From NCBI GenBank assembly GCA_030754655.1, contig JASLZX010000004.1, forward strand, positions 31,185 through 95,184: a DNA stretch of 64,000 nucleotides, read 5' to 3'. A program made the position numbers and the translations under genes. Each line of letters begins with the position of its first letter. Within the stretch, counting starts at the first letter, position 1. The notes beneath the pieces were generated by a model. The model did not search any database and was not told the origin of the DNA. It saw only the letters and a list, made by a program, of their open reading frames with translations. This document shows, one piece after another, positions 32,812 through 40,629 of this stretch. Source of the DNA: UBA8886 sp002731655. Its GTDB lineage: Archaea; Thermoplasmatota; Poseidoniia; MGIII; CG-Epi1.

Positions 32812-34590
32812 ATGGCCTCCACGACTCCCTCCCGTTTGCTCGAGAACGCAATGAAGTACGCCGACCAGCCGGCGCTTTCATCACCGTCAGGCGACGACTG
32901 GATGACCGAGACCTGGTCCGAAGTCACTGAATTCGTGATGGACATCGCCAAGTCGCTGGTCGCGCTGGGCTTCGAGCCGGGCGATAAACTGAGCATTTAC
33001 AGCTACAACCGTCGCGAATGGTATGGTGGCTACCTCGCCGCGCAGATGGCGGGCGGTGCCGGAGTTGGCATCTACCACACTTCGTCGGCCGAGGAGGTCG
33101 AGTGGATTGCCGGCAACTCGGAATCGAAAGTGCTGTTTGTCGGTGACAACCCGATGGCGGCTGGCGACAAGGACAAGATGCCGCAGCACCGGCTGATGCA
33201 AGTCATAGACGGCCTGCCCGCGGTCGAGCACTTCGTGCTGCTGCCGGGCGTAGGTGGAGTAGAGCACGAGCGGATGATGACCTGGGATGCGTTCATGGGT
33301 CACGGCAGCGGAGTCGAGACCGCGACGCTCCACGAGCGCGTCGGCGCGCTGACCGACGCCGATACGAGCGCGCTTATCTACACTTCCGGGACAACGGGCA
33401 ACCCCAAGGGCGTCGTGCTGACGCACGGCAACTGGAATTTCGAGGTCAAGGCGGCCGACTTCGCCTTCCTGTTTACTCAGGGGGAGCGCTATGTTTCGTG
33501 GCTGCCGCTGGCGCACGTTTTCGGCCAGTTGATTGACAACCATTACTGGGTCGACAAGGCGATGCACATGTATGTGGCGGACAACCCGCTCAACGTCGTC
33601 GACCTCGCCAAGGAGGTGCAGCCGCACCTGTTCATCGGCGTCCCACGCATCTACGAGAAAATATATTCCAATGTCAAGGCCGCTATTGATAGTAAGGCCT
33701 ATCTCCGCATCGGTCTCAGGTCGCCGATTGCGAGTATCTTCCGCAAGATACTGAGGAAGAAGACCGGGATGAAGGCGTGCCGCTTCGCCGTCACCGGCGC
33801 GGCGCCCATCAATCCAGATATCCTGGAGCTGTTCCAGTCGCTCGGCATCCCCATCTTTGAGGGATACGGTATGACCGAGAACACGGCGGGCGCGACGCTC
33901 AACTACGCCGAGCAGAACCGCGTCGGCAGCGTCGGCCCAGTATTCCCCGGTACCGAGATGAAGGTGGCCGACGATGGCGAGCTGCTGATTCGCGGCCCGC
34001 ACGTCATGAAGGGCTACTACAAGGACCAGAAGGCGACCGATGCGGTGCTCCGCGACGGCTGGCTCTACACCGGAGACGTCGGAACAATTGACAGCGACGG
34101 CTTCGTGAAAATCACCGGTCGCAAGAAGGAAATTTACGTCAGCTCGGGCGGCAAGAACATCGCGCCGCTGGTCATCGAGGAGACCATGAAATCGATGCCA
34201 CTGGTGTCGCAATGCTTCTTGGTCGGCGACGCCCGCAAGTACTGTTCGGCGCTGTTGACGCTCGACGCTTTCGCCATCATGCGCGACAAGCTCGGGATGG
34301 ACCCGCTCAAAATACCCAAGAATCCTGTCGAGCAGGTGGCGAAGCTGGAGGAGCTGGGGCATCCGCTGGAGGAATACACCGGCTCGGCCGACATCCGCGC
34401 TGAAATCCAGGCGCAGGTGGACGAGCTGAACCAGAAATTTTCGAACCCCGAACAGGTCAAGAAATTCGCCCTCCTGCCGCGCGACTTCACCGTCGACGAC
34501 GGCGAGCTGACTCCCACGCTCAAAATCAAGCGCAAACCCATCGCCGCGAACTGGGCGGCGGAAATCGAGTCGCTCTACGCCGACGCATGA
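32812..34590 (+). CDS. Long-chain acyl-CoA synthetase (AMP-forming)
   Basis: This 592-aa ANL-superfamily enzyme activates fatty acids to acyl-CoA through acyl-AMP. The P-loop-like AMP motif is IYTSGTTGNPKGVVLTHGNW, the second signature is IFEGYGMTENTAG, and the hinge and C-terminal lysine regions are GWLYTGDVGTIDSDGFVKITGRKKE and LTPTLKIKRKPIAANW. The wording matches the long-chain (FadD15/ACSBG-like) group. I use the ATG at 32812, 25 nt from TTTAATA (32787-32793), rather than a TTG nine bases upstream. The stop overlaps the next small gene as ATGA. Fatty-acid use or lipid salvage is inferred. Confidence 0.93.
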   Translation: MASTTPSRLLENAMKYADQPALSSPSGDDWMTETWSEVTEFVMDIAKSLVALGFEPGDKLSIYSYNRREWYGGYLAAQMAGGAGVGIYHTSSAEEVEWIAGNSESKVLFVGDNPMAAGDKDKMPQHRLMQVIDGLPAVEHFVLLPGVGGVEHERMMTWDAFMGHGSGVETATLHERVGALTDADTSALIYTSGTTGNPKGVVLTHGNWNFEVKAADFAFLFTQGERYVSWLPLAHVFGQLIDNHYWVDKAMHMYVADNPLNVVDLAKEVQPHLFIGVPRIYEKIYSNVKAAIDSKAYLRIGLRSPIASIFRKILRKKTGMKACRFAVTGAAPINPDILELFQSLGIPIFEGYGMTENTAGATLNYAEQNRVGSVGPVFPGTEMKVADDGELLIRGPHVMKGYYKDQKATDAVLRDGWLYTGDVGTIDSDGFVKITGRKKEIYVSSGGKNIAPLVIEETMKSMPLVSQCFLVGDARKYCSALLTLDAFAIMRDKLGMDPLKIPKNPVEQVAKLEELGHPLEEYTGSADIRAEIQAQVDELNQKFSNPEQVKKFALLPRDFTVDDGELTPTLKIKRKPIAANWAAEIESLYADA

Positions 34591-34868
34591 GCCTGCTGCG
34601 CGCCAGCTTCGCGCTTTGCGGCATCCTTGCGCTCGCCAACACTCTGCTGGCGGAGCGCGCGCTGGTCGAGTATCTGGCGTATCTGGCGGCGCTGGCGGCG
34701 TTCGGCCTTGCGGCGTGGTGGCCCGACCCGCTGCCGCCGCCCCCCGTGCCGGGGCAGTGGTCGGTGCCCGCCGTGGAGCGCGAACGCGCGCACGCCGAGT
34801 GCAGCGGCTGCGGACGCGAAGTGGATGCTGGCTGGTCGATGTGTCCCTACTGCTCGGCGCGGCTGTAG
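34587..34868 (+). CDS. Small two-helix membrane protein with C-terminal zinc ribbon
   Basis: This 93-aa protein has two hydrophobic segments (residues about 5-22 and 27-46), a Pro-rich spacer and a CSGCGREVDAGWSMCPYC zinc ribbon. Residues 3-50 resemble a stretch inside the linker of the fused peptide permease at 42959-45385: LRASFALCGILALANTLLAE here versus LRASFSVCGILAFVDALLAE there, followed by LVEY(L/I)AYL(A/M)ALAAFGL in both. It is coupled to the acyl-CoA synthetase by ATGA overlap. Function unknown. Confidence 0.7.
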   Translation: MSLLRASFALCGILALANTLLAERALVEYLAYLAALAAFGLAAWWPDPLPPPPVPGQWSVPAVERERAHAECSGCGREVDAGWSMCPYCSARL

Positions 34869-34930
34869 CAAGCGCGGCGGCTGCGCTTGTGGCTCCGGCA
34901 GTCTAAAGAGCCCCAAGGATAGTGGGGACC

Positions 34931-35185
34931 ATGGCCCAGACGGAGGTCGGTCGGGTTGACAAGTATTTCCGCAAGGTAGGCGTCGTGGCACTCGAGCTGA
35001 GTGCGGCCATCGCAGTCGGCGACAAGCTGCGCTTCTCCGGCGCCACTACCAACTTCGAGATGAAGCTGGAGTCGATGCAGATTGACCATGAGGTGGTCGA
35101 GAGCGCCGCCGCAGGCGCGGACGTCGGCATCGCGGTACCGGAGCGGGTGCGGCGCAGCGACACGGTCTATCGCGTCAGCGACTGA
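34931..35185 (+). CDS. Translation elongation factor-like (EF-Tu domain 2-like) small protein
   Basis: This 84-aa protein is essentially one beta-barrel of the EF-Tu/IF2 domain 2 type: VGRVDKYFRKVGVVALELSAAIAVGDKLRF then GATTNFEMKLESMQIDHEVVESAAAGADVGIAV. Free-standing copies are common in archaea, sometimes annotated as translation elongation factor-like or protease-associated, without known role. I use the ATG at 34931, 25 nt from TCTAAAG (34902-34908), instead of a GTG three codons upstream. Confidence 0.82.
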   Translation: MAQTEVGRVDKYFRKVGVVALELSAAIAVGDKLRFSGATTNFEMKLESMQIDHEVVESAAAGADVGIAVPERVRRSDTVYRVSD

Positions 35186-35222
35186 CGCCAACTTTATCAC
35201 CCGCCGACGCTCCACCGCCATA

Positions 35223-37247
35223 ATGCGACGACTTGCGGCAATCCTGCTGGCGGTGCTGCTGCTGGCGGGCAACTTGCAGTTGCCTGCGGCGAGCGAACCG
35301 GCTGCGCCAGCCGCTTCCACGGTGCCAGCGCCAGCGCCAGCGACCGCCGACGACACGCCGCCGGCCGCGCCGTGGTGGGAGCGCACGTCGCGCGACGCGG
35401 ACCGCAACGGCCTCGTTGACTGGCTCGAAACGCGCGATGCGTCCACGGCTGTCGGGGTTTCCTACGGATACCAGCCGGGCGAGCGCGAGCTGGAGTCGCT
35501 GCTGCTGGCGGGCTTCGAGCCGCGGCTGCTGCTCTCCGACGCGGTGCTGCTCGGCCCTATCGCTCCCGAGCGCTTCGCGCTGGCTGCGTCGCTGCCGGGG
35601 GTCGTGATGGTCGAGCCGTATGGCAAGGTCGTGTTCTACGGCGACGTGCAGACGCCCAATATCAAGGCGAAAAATTCGACTGCTTACCCCATGGGTGCGT
35701 GGGACCTAGGTTACACCGGCCGTGGGGTCAACATCGCGATTGTTGATACGGGTATCGACGATGGCCATCCGGGGCTGACTGGGAAATTCGTGGCGGGGTT
35801 CGACGCGGTCTGCACCGATGACGAGGCCTGTATCCTGACTGTCGGCGACGGCTCCGGCGATTACGGTGTGTTGAGCCAGGAAGACGACGGCAGCTTCAAC
35901 CCGGACGACAAGAACCAGCACGGCACTGCCTGCTCGGGAATGGCGACCTCCACCGGGCTGCTGCCCGACGGGACACTCAGCGACTATCAGGGCGCCGCGC
36001 CCGACGCGTCGCTGGTCGACGTGCGCATCGGCACCGCGCTGGGCGCAGGGCCGTTCGAGAACTCGTTTCTCGAGCAGGAATTCTACGAGTCGGCCATGAA
36101 CGGCCTGCAATGGGTTCTCGATAACCGCGATAATCCGTGGGCTGGCGCGGACGAGGCGAACCACGGCATCGACATCGTTTCGCTCTCGTGGGGCATAATC
36201 TCGGAAGATCCAGAAGGGTCGGACGGCACCGACATGCACTCGCGGCGGCTCGACGAACTGAGCGAGGCGGGCGTCGTCGTCAGCGTTGCCGCCGGCAACG
36301 ACGGCCCCAACAACGATGGCCTCTCGGGGATGGGCTCGTCGAGCCTCTCGGTCACGGTCGGTGCACTCGACGACCAGAACACCATCGAGCGCGGCGACGA
36401 CACCATCGCCGGCTACAGCAGCCGCGGCCCGCGGCGCGACAACAATGATGGCTACCCCTATGACGAGCTGAAGCCCGACATAAGCGCGTCCGGCAGTAAT
36501 ATCGTGCAGGCTGAGGCGTGCACGAACAGGATTCCCCCGACGCGCTGTGACGCTACGAACAACGGCTACTCCGGCCGTGGCTCCGGCACTAGTTACGCGA
36601 CGCCGTCGGTGGCGGGGGTGATGGCACTGCTGCTCGAGGTCAACGACAACCTGACCCCTGCCGTGGTCAGGGAAATCCTGCGCACCACCGCCGAGCCGCG
36701 CGGCGAGCCGACCTACCCCGAACTGGACCTGTTCTGGAACCGCGATTTCGGCTGGGGCATGGTCGACGCGCTGCTGGCGGTCGAGGAGGCGACAAAGCTG
36801 GAAGACCCCGAGAACGTCGATGTTGAGCTGCAGGCGCACATCCTCGAGACCATCACGAACGACTCCGTCGTCATCAAGGGCGTCTCGTGGGCGCGGCTCG
36901 GCAACGTCTCGGCGGTGCAGTACCGCATCGATGGCGGGCCGTGGCGCGAGGTGCACGACTACGCGGTCGCACTGCCGCAGCCGACCGGCGCCTACATTCC
37001 GTGGTCCATCACGCTCAGTGAGGAAGAACTGGCGTTCAGCGGCAACCACGCGCTCTTCGTCCGCGCGCTCGGCAACGACGGCTTCCACTCGCTGACGCCG
37101 CATGTCCATTTCGTTGCCGACGGTTTCACTCCCGAGTCGAGCGCGCGCGACTTGCTGCCGCTGATTCTCGCCCTTGCGGTGGCGCTGGGCGGCACGGTCG
37201 CGGTCGTTGCGTGGCGCGGTGGTTACCTTACGGCGCCGCGCGATTAG
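35223..37247 (+). CDS. Secreted, membrane-anchored subtilisin-like serine protease (S8)
   Basis: This 674-aa exported protease has a signal peptide (1-24), an Ala/Pro-rich segment and propeptide-like region to about 150, then the S8 domain with Asp in IAIVDTGIDDGHPGL (about 175), His in NQHGTACSGMAT (about 233), the oxyanion Asn in VSVAAGNDG and Ser in SGRGSGTSYATPSVAGVM (about 456). A beta domain follows, and a final helix (LLPLILALAVALGGTVAVVAW) anchors it with a short basic tail inside. It would degrade external protein for uptake by the peptide transporter downstream. A TATA-like CTTTATC sits at 35192-35198. The 3' end overlaps ogt convergently. Confidence 0.93.
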   Translation: MRRLAAILLAVLLLAGNLQLPAASEPAAPAASTVPAPAPATADDTPPAAPWWERTSRDADRNGLVDWLETRDASTAVGVSYGYQPGERELESLLLAGFEPRLLLSDAVLLGPIAPERFALAASLPGVVMVEPYGKVVFYGDVQTPNIKAKNSTAYPMGAWDLGYTGRGVNIAIVDTGIDDGHPGLTGKFVAGFDAVCTDDEACILTVGDGSGDYGVLSQEDDGSFNPDDKNQHGTACSGMATSTGLLPDGTLSDYQGAAPDASLVDVRIGTALGAGPFENSFLEQEFYESAMNGLQWVLDNRDNPWAGADEANHGIDIVSLSWGIISEDPEGSDGTDMHSRRLDELSEAGVVVSVAAGNDGPNNDGLSGMGSSSLSVTVGALDDQNTIERGDDTIAGYSSRGPRRDNNDGYPYDELKPDISASGSNIVQAEACTNRIPPTRCDATNNGYSGRGSGTSYATPSVAGVMALLLEVNDNLTPAVVREILRTTAEPRGEPTYPELDLFWNRDFGWGMVDALLAVEEATKLEDPENVDVELQAHILETITNDSVVIKGVSWARLGNVSAVQYRIDGGPWREVHDYAVALPQPTGAYIPWSITLSEEELAFSGNHALFVRALGNDGFHSLTPHVHFVADGFTPESSARDLLPLILALAVALGGTVAVVAWRGGYLTAPRD

Positions 37248-37731
37248 TCGCGCGATTATTTCCTGCGCTCGCTTCGTGCGCCAACAACCACTCCTTCGCG
37301 CCCGGCAGTCCCGACCATCCTCCCGGGTCGCTGACGCCGACCGCGCGGTGGCATGGTATCAGCACCGGAATCGGGTTTCGCGCGCACGCCTGCCCCACCG
37401 CCTGCGCGGCGCGAGGCGACCCGGCCCGCGCCGCCAACTCACCGTAGGTGGCGGTCTCGCCCGCCGGGACCGCGCGCAGCGCTTCCCAGACGCGCTGCTG
37501 GAAGGCGGTGCCGCCGGGGCGCAGCATGAGCGCGGGTGGTTCGCCGGCGTCGAAATACGCGCTGAGCACCCTCGCGACGCGCTCGCCCGCTGGCGAGCGA
37601 GGTCCGTCGCCGGCGGCCTTCGCGGGCGCGCCAGTGCGTGGGGAGCGGGGGAACTCTAGCCGTGTGACCACGTCGCCGTCAAGCGTCAGCGCCAGCGGGC
37701 CGAGCGGCGAAGCGACCGCGAACTGTTCCAT
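37228..37731 (-). CDS. ogt: Methylated-DNA--[protein]-cysteine S-methyltransferase
   Basis: This 167-aa suicide repair protein transfers O6-alkyl groups from guanine to its own cysteine. The acceptor motif IPCHRAVG is intact. GTAFQQRVWEALRAVPAGETATYGELAARAGSPRAAQAVGQACARNP covers the helix-turn-helix and arginine finger. The N-terminal domain is short, as in archaeal and Ogt-type enzymes. The minus-strand CTAAAAAG (37753-37759) lies about 25 nt before the ATG. The last 20 nt overlap the subtilase on the other strand. Confidence 0.95.
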   Translation of the reverse strand: MEQFAVASPLGPLALTLDGDVVTRLEFPRSPRTGAPAKAAGDGPRSPAGERVARVLSAYFDAGEPPALMLRPGGTAFQQRVWEALRAVPAGETATYGELAARAGSPRAAQAVGQACARNPIPVLIPCHRAVGVSDPGGWSGLPGAKEWLLAHEASAGNNRATNRAAP

Positions 37732-37752
37732 CGCGCGGGGAGCCGCGGCCGC

Positions 37753-37813
37753 TTTTTAGCGTTGCTCGACCGGCCGCTTTCAAAAACAAAATTTTTTGAA
37801 ATAGGGTTAAATA
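37753..37813. promoter_or_regulatory. Divergent promoter region between ogt and the membrane-protein gene
   Basis: The ogt TATA box is at 37753-37759 (minus). TTAAATA at 37807-37813 (plus) is about 25 nt before the ATG at 37835. Between them, an A/T-rich tract at 37781-37800 stands out. Confidence 0.5.
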
Positions 37814-37834
37814 CTCGTCTTCTCGGGAGGCGGC

Positions 37835-39724
37835 ATGTCGCAATACCTAGTTTGGTTCCTGCTCTGGCTCTGCGTCTGCCTGATGCCTGTCGGTTACGAC
37901 CGGGCCAGGTTCGGCGTCACGAAAATCAGGTCTGACTTTTCTGACCTTCCCGAATTCTTCCGAAACGCCCGCTTCGTCAGCGTCAGCGGCTTCATCCTTT
38001 TTCCGCTCGCCAGTGGCATATTCTGGGCGGTAGCGTTGGTCGGCTGGGCGGTATTCCAGGACTTTACCTTTGCGAGCTGGACTGGCTCCATCCTGGGAAT
38101 CCTGTCACTCTCAATCGTTTTCCTGGTGGTGGGAACCGCGACTCGCTACATCACGGTCGGGTATGTCCGTGGCAAGAACCCTGACCTGGCCGACGTCACG
38201 GGGCACCTCCAGTATACCGGTCTCCGCCCGTTCGTCGCAATTGGCATTATCATTCTGCTGCTGGCGGCAAACATCACCCCGCAGATGGGCAATCTGGAGT
38301 TCAACCCAATGTTCAGCGACCTGAACGAGAGTGTCGACAACACCGCCGCACCTGCCAACTACCTGACTGACCCCAACGAGGTTCGCGTCATTTCCTGGTA
38401 CCTCGCCACGCAATATCTGGTGCGTTCGTACGGCGATTCAGCCTCCTCGCTAAGCACTGATGAGTGGGAAATGATGGAATACACCGACCCCACACTGGTC
38501 AACGGCGAATTCGTCTGGGTCAACGCACCCAAGTTCGAGGCCTGGAAATGGACCGGGGGTAAGCAGGTGCCGTTCTACGTGACGGTCGCCAATGACCCTG
38601 CCAACATGTCGAGCGAAGGCTTCGATCCGGTCCGGAGTTCGGACGAGGGTTTCGCGGTCCACGTCTCGCAAATTAGCTGGGCAAACCGGATTGACCAGCT
38701 CCTGTTCGATGATTACGCACTGGAACTGGTCAAGGTGCAGGTGCGCTTTGACATTGACGACGAACAGAACCCATTCTGGATTGTCTACCTCGGCCAGCGC
38801 GGCATCATTAGAGATGTCGTGACGCTGGAGAAAATCCTGATAGTCAACGCCCGTGACATCGACGACCATGCAGTCTACGATGTCGACGACCCGGAAATCC
38901 CGGCCTGGCTGGAGGTAGTCTACCCCGACTACTACGTCGAGGACTGGGCCAAACTGTGGGGCGAATGGCGGGAGGGCATCATCTATCACATGTTCACGAA
39001 AACGCACCTCTCCGTCCCGTCCGATTCGGCGCGCTTCATTGTGCTCAACGGGCAGACCTACTGGTACATCCCAATGACCCAGCTCAGCTCCGACGTGCTT
39101 GCGGGCTACATCTTGGTTGACACTCGCAGCGGGGAAGCAGTGTACCACAACCGCGAGGCGAAGTCGCTCGCTAACCTTTACACTGCCGAGGAACAGGTCT
39201 ATGCATACCTCGCCAGCGGTGCCGAGGGTTTCAGCCAGCTGCGGATTGACGAAGGCTACCTCTACCCGATTATGACAGATTCCGGCGCCGTGCGGGACGC
39301 CTATATATTTCCGCTCTACAGCGGCTTCTCAATCCAGAAATTCGCGCTGGTTGATGCGGAGGAGTATACGCAGACTCCCGTCCTCGAAACCAGCCTCGAG
39401 TCTGCCCTCACGAAATACCAGTCCCGAGTCTGGGGCGAGGCGCAGGCGAACCTCAGCTATGACTGGGTCGAGTGGCGGCTCGAGAACGGCTATTGCGAGG
39501 AAGAGGAGTGTGTCGTGACTGCCGGTTCCGCAACTTACGTCATTACTGAGGACGACCTTGCGGGTGGCGCCATCAACGACGGCGCCAACGAGTGGCGCGA
39601 ACTGAAGCTGGCGGTGAGCGAATTCGAGCGAACCGGCAACGCCACCATTTTCGTAACAGTCAATTCAAGCCTGGTGAACGACGTGGATTACGAAGGCTCC
39701 GATCTGGTGGAAAGGGAACAGTAG
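37835..39724 (+). CDS. Large membrane protein with extracytoplasmic domain, unknown function
   Basis: This 629-aa protein has membrane helices at about residues 1-18, 48-70, 82-104 and 132-150. A roughly 480-residue extracytoplasmic part with no closing anchor follows, rich in aromatic and acidic residues (e.g. WKWTGGKQVPFYVTV, RFIVLNGQTYWYIPM, EDWAKLWGEWREGIIYHMFTK). I do not recognise the family; no catalytic motif is evident. The start is well placed behind a TATA box. It precedes the peptide-transport operon but with its own promoter-sized gap to the next gene. Confidence 0.7.
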   Translation: MSQYLVWFLLWLCVCLMPVGYDRARFGVTKIRSDFSDLPEFFRNARFVSVSGFILFPLASGIFWAVALVGWAVFQDFTFASWTGSILGILSLSIVFLVVGTATRYITVGYVRGKNPDLADVTGHLQYTGLRPFVAIGIIILLLAANITPQMGNLEFNPMFSDLNESVDNTAAPANYLTDPNEVRVISWYLATQYLVRSYGDSASSLSTDEWEMMEYTDPTLVNGEFVWVNAPKFEAWKWTGGKQVPFYVTVANDPANMSSEGFDPVRSSDEGFAVHVSQISWANRIDQLLFDDYALELVKVQVRFDIDDEQNPFWIVYLGQRGIIRDVVTLEKILIVNARDIDDHAVYDVDDPEIPAWLEVVYPDYYVEDWAKLWGEWREGIIYHMFTKTHLSVPSDSARFIVLNGQTYWYIPMTQLSSDVLAGYILVDTRSGEAVYHNREAKSLANLYTAEEQVYAYLASGAEGFSQLRIDEGYLYPIMTDSGAVRDAYIFPLYSGFSIQKFALVDAEEYTQTPVLETSLESALTKYQSRVWGEAQANLSYDWVEWRLENGYCEEEECVVTAGSATYVITEDDLAGGAINDGANEWRELKLAVSEFERTGNATIFVTVNSSLVNDVDYEGSDLVEREQ

Positions 39725-39876
39725 TTTCGCAGCTCCGCCTCCGGGCGGCTACTAATAGCGGAGCCGCCGACCGGACGCCGGGAACTGGTAGCTCCGCACG
39801 GCCATTTCCCGATGACGAGGGTGGTAACCGGGATTGGCGACCGCAGGCTTATATCGCTTTTGAATCTCGCGGGGGG

Positions 39877-40629
39877 ATGGTTGCGCGACCGCTGCTGCTT
39901 GGAGGCCTCCTGCTTCTGGTGCTGGGGCTGCTGGGAGAATTCCTGATTTTCCCCGGGATGCTCGCGTCGGACGGTGGCGAGTTCGCGGCGCAAATCAGCA
40001 GCTCGGGTGATATCGAGACCTTCAACGACTATGACGTGGGCGACAGTGTCACCATCGTTGACACGGTTGCCCGCATCCAGCTTGACGAAGGGCAGACCCG
40101 CGTCTGGCTCGCGAGTATCGGTGCTGCGGACACCGACATCGCGTTCCGTTTCAACGGCGACCTGCTCGCCGATTTCGCGCCGGACGACAGGGTCGTGATT
40201 GCCTTCGAGGTTGCCCAGATCGGCTCGGGCGAGACGCCCGCCGGCTATGAGACCAACGCCAACGCGCTGCCGGCCGACGCGATTACGCCGCGCTACTCAT
40301 CGACGACCGAGATGGCGTTTGCGGGACTCGCGGCGCTCGGCCTCGGGCTCGTTGCCTTTGGTGGCTTCAACTCCTGGCGTGGCGGCGGCGCCCCGGAAGA
40401 TGACTGGGACGCGCCCGCTGCGCCCGCGGCTGTGCCCATGGCTGCACCGCTCGCGATGACACCTGCCGCTCCGGCGATGGCTGCCGCAGCTCCAGCTGCG
40501 GCAGCTCCGGTCGCGCAGCCGGTTACCATCCAGTGCCCTGCCTGCCAGGCCGGGCTCCAGATTAACGACCCGACGCGTCCGCTTAACATCACCTGTCCAG
40601 CGTGCCAGGCGGGGATGGTGGTGAGATAA
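39877..40629 (+). CDS. Membrane protein with Ala/Pro linker and C-terminal zinc ribbon
   Basis: This 250-aa protein has one N-terminal membrane helix (5-25), a soluble region (about 30-140, DIETFNDYDVGDSVTIVD), a second helix (about 143-162), an Ala/Pro/Met-rich linker and a zinc-ribbon-like end with two CPACQAG motifs. The middle region resembles an OB-like barrel but I cannot assign it. Its stop overlaps the next ATG (TAATG), so it is coupled to the substrate-binding lipoprotein. The ATG at 39877 lies about 25 nt after CTTATAT (39848-39854). Confidence 0.72.
   Translation: MVARPLLLGGLLLLVLGLLGEFLIFPGMLASDGGEFAAQISSSGDIETFNDYDVGDSVTIVDTVARIQLDEGQTRVWLASIGAADTDIAFRFNGDLLADFAPDDRVVIAFEVAQIGSGETPAGYETNANALPADAITPRYSSTTEMAFAGLAALGLGLVAFGGFNSWRGGGAPEDDWDAPAAPAAVPMAAPLAMTPAAPAMAAAAPAAAAPVAQPVTIQCPACQAGLQINDPTRPLNITCPACQAGMVVR

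Noticed and set aside
32887..34362. Long minus-strand frame opposite the acyl-CoA synthetase
   Set aside because: Antisense shadow; no start context or motifs, while the plus strand carries a complete ANL enzyme.
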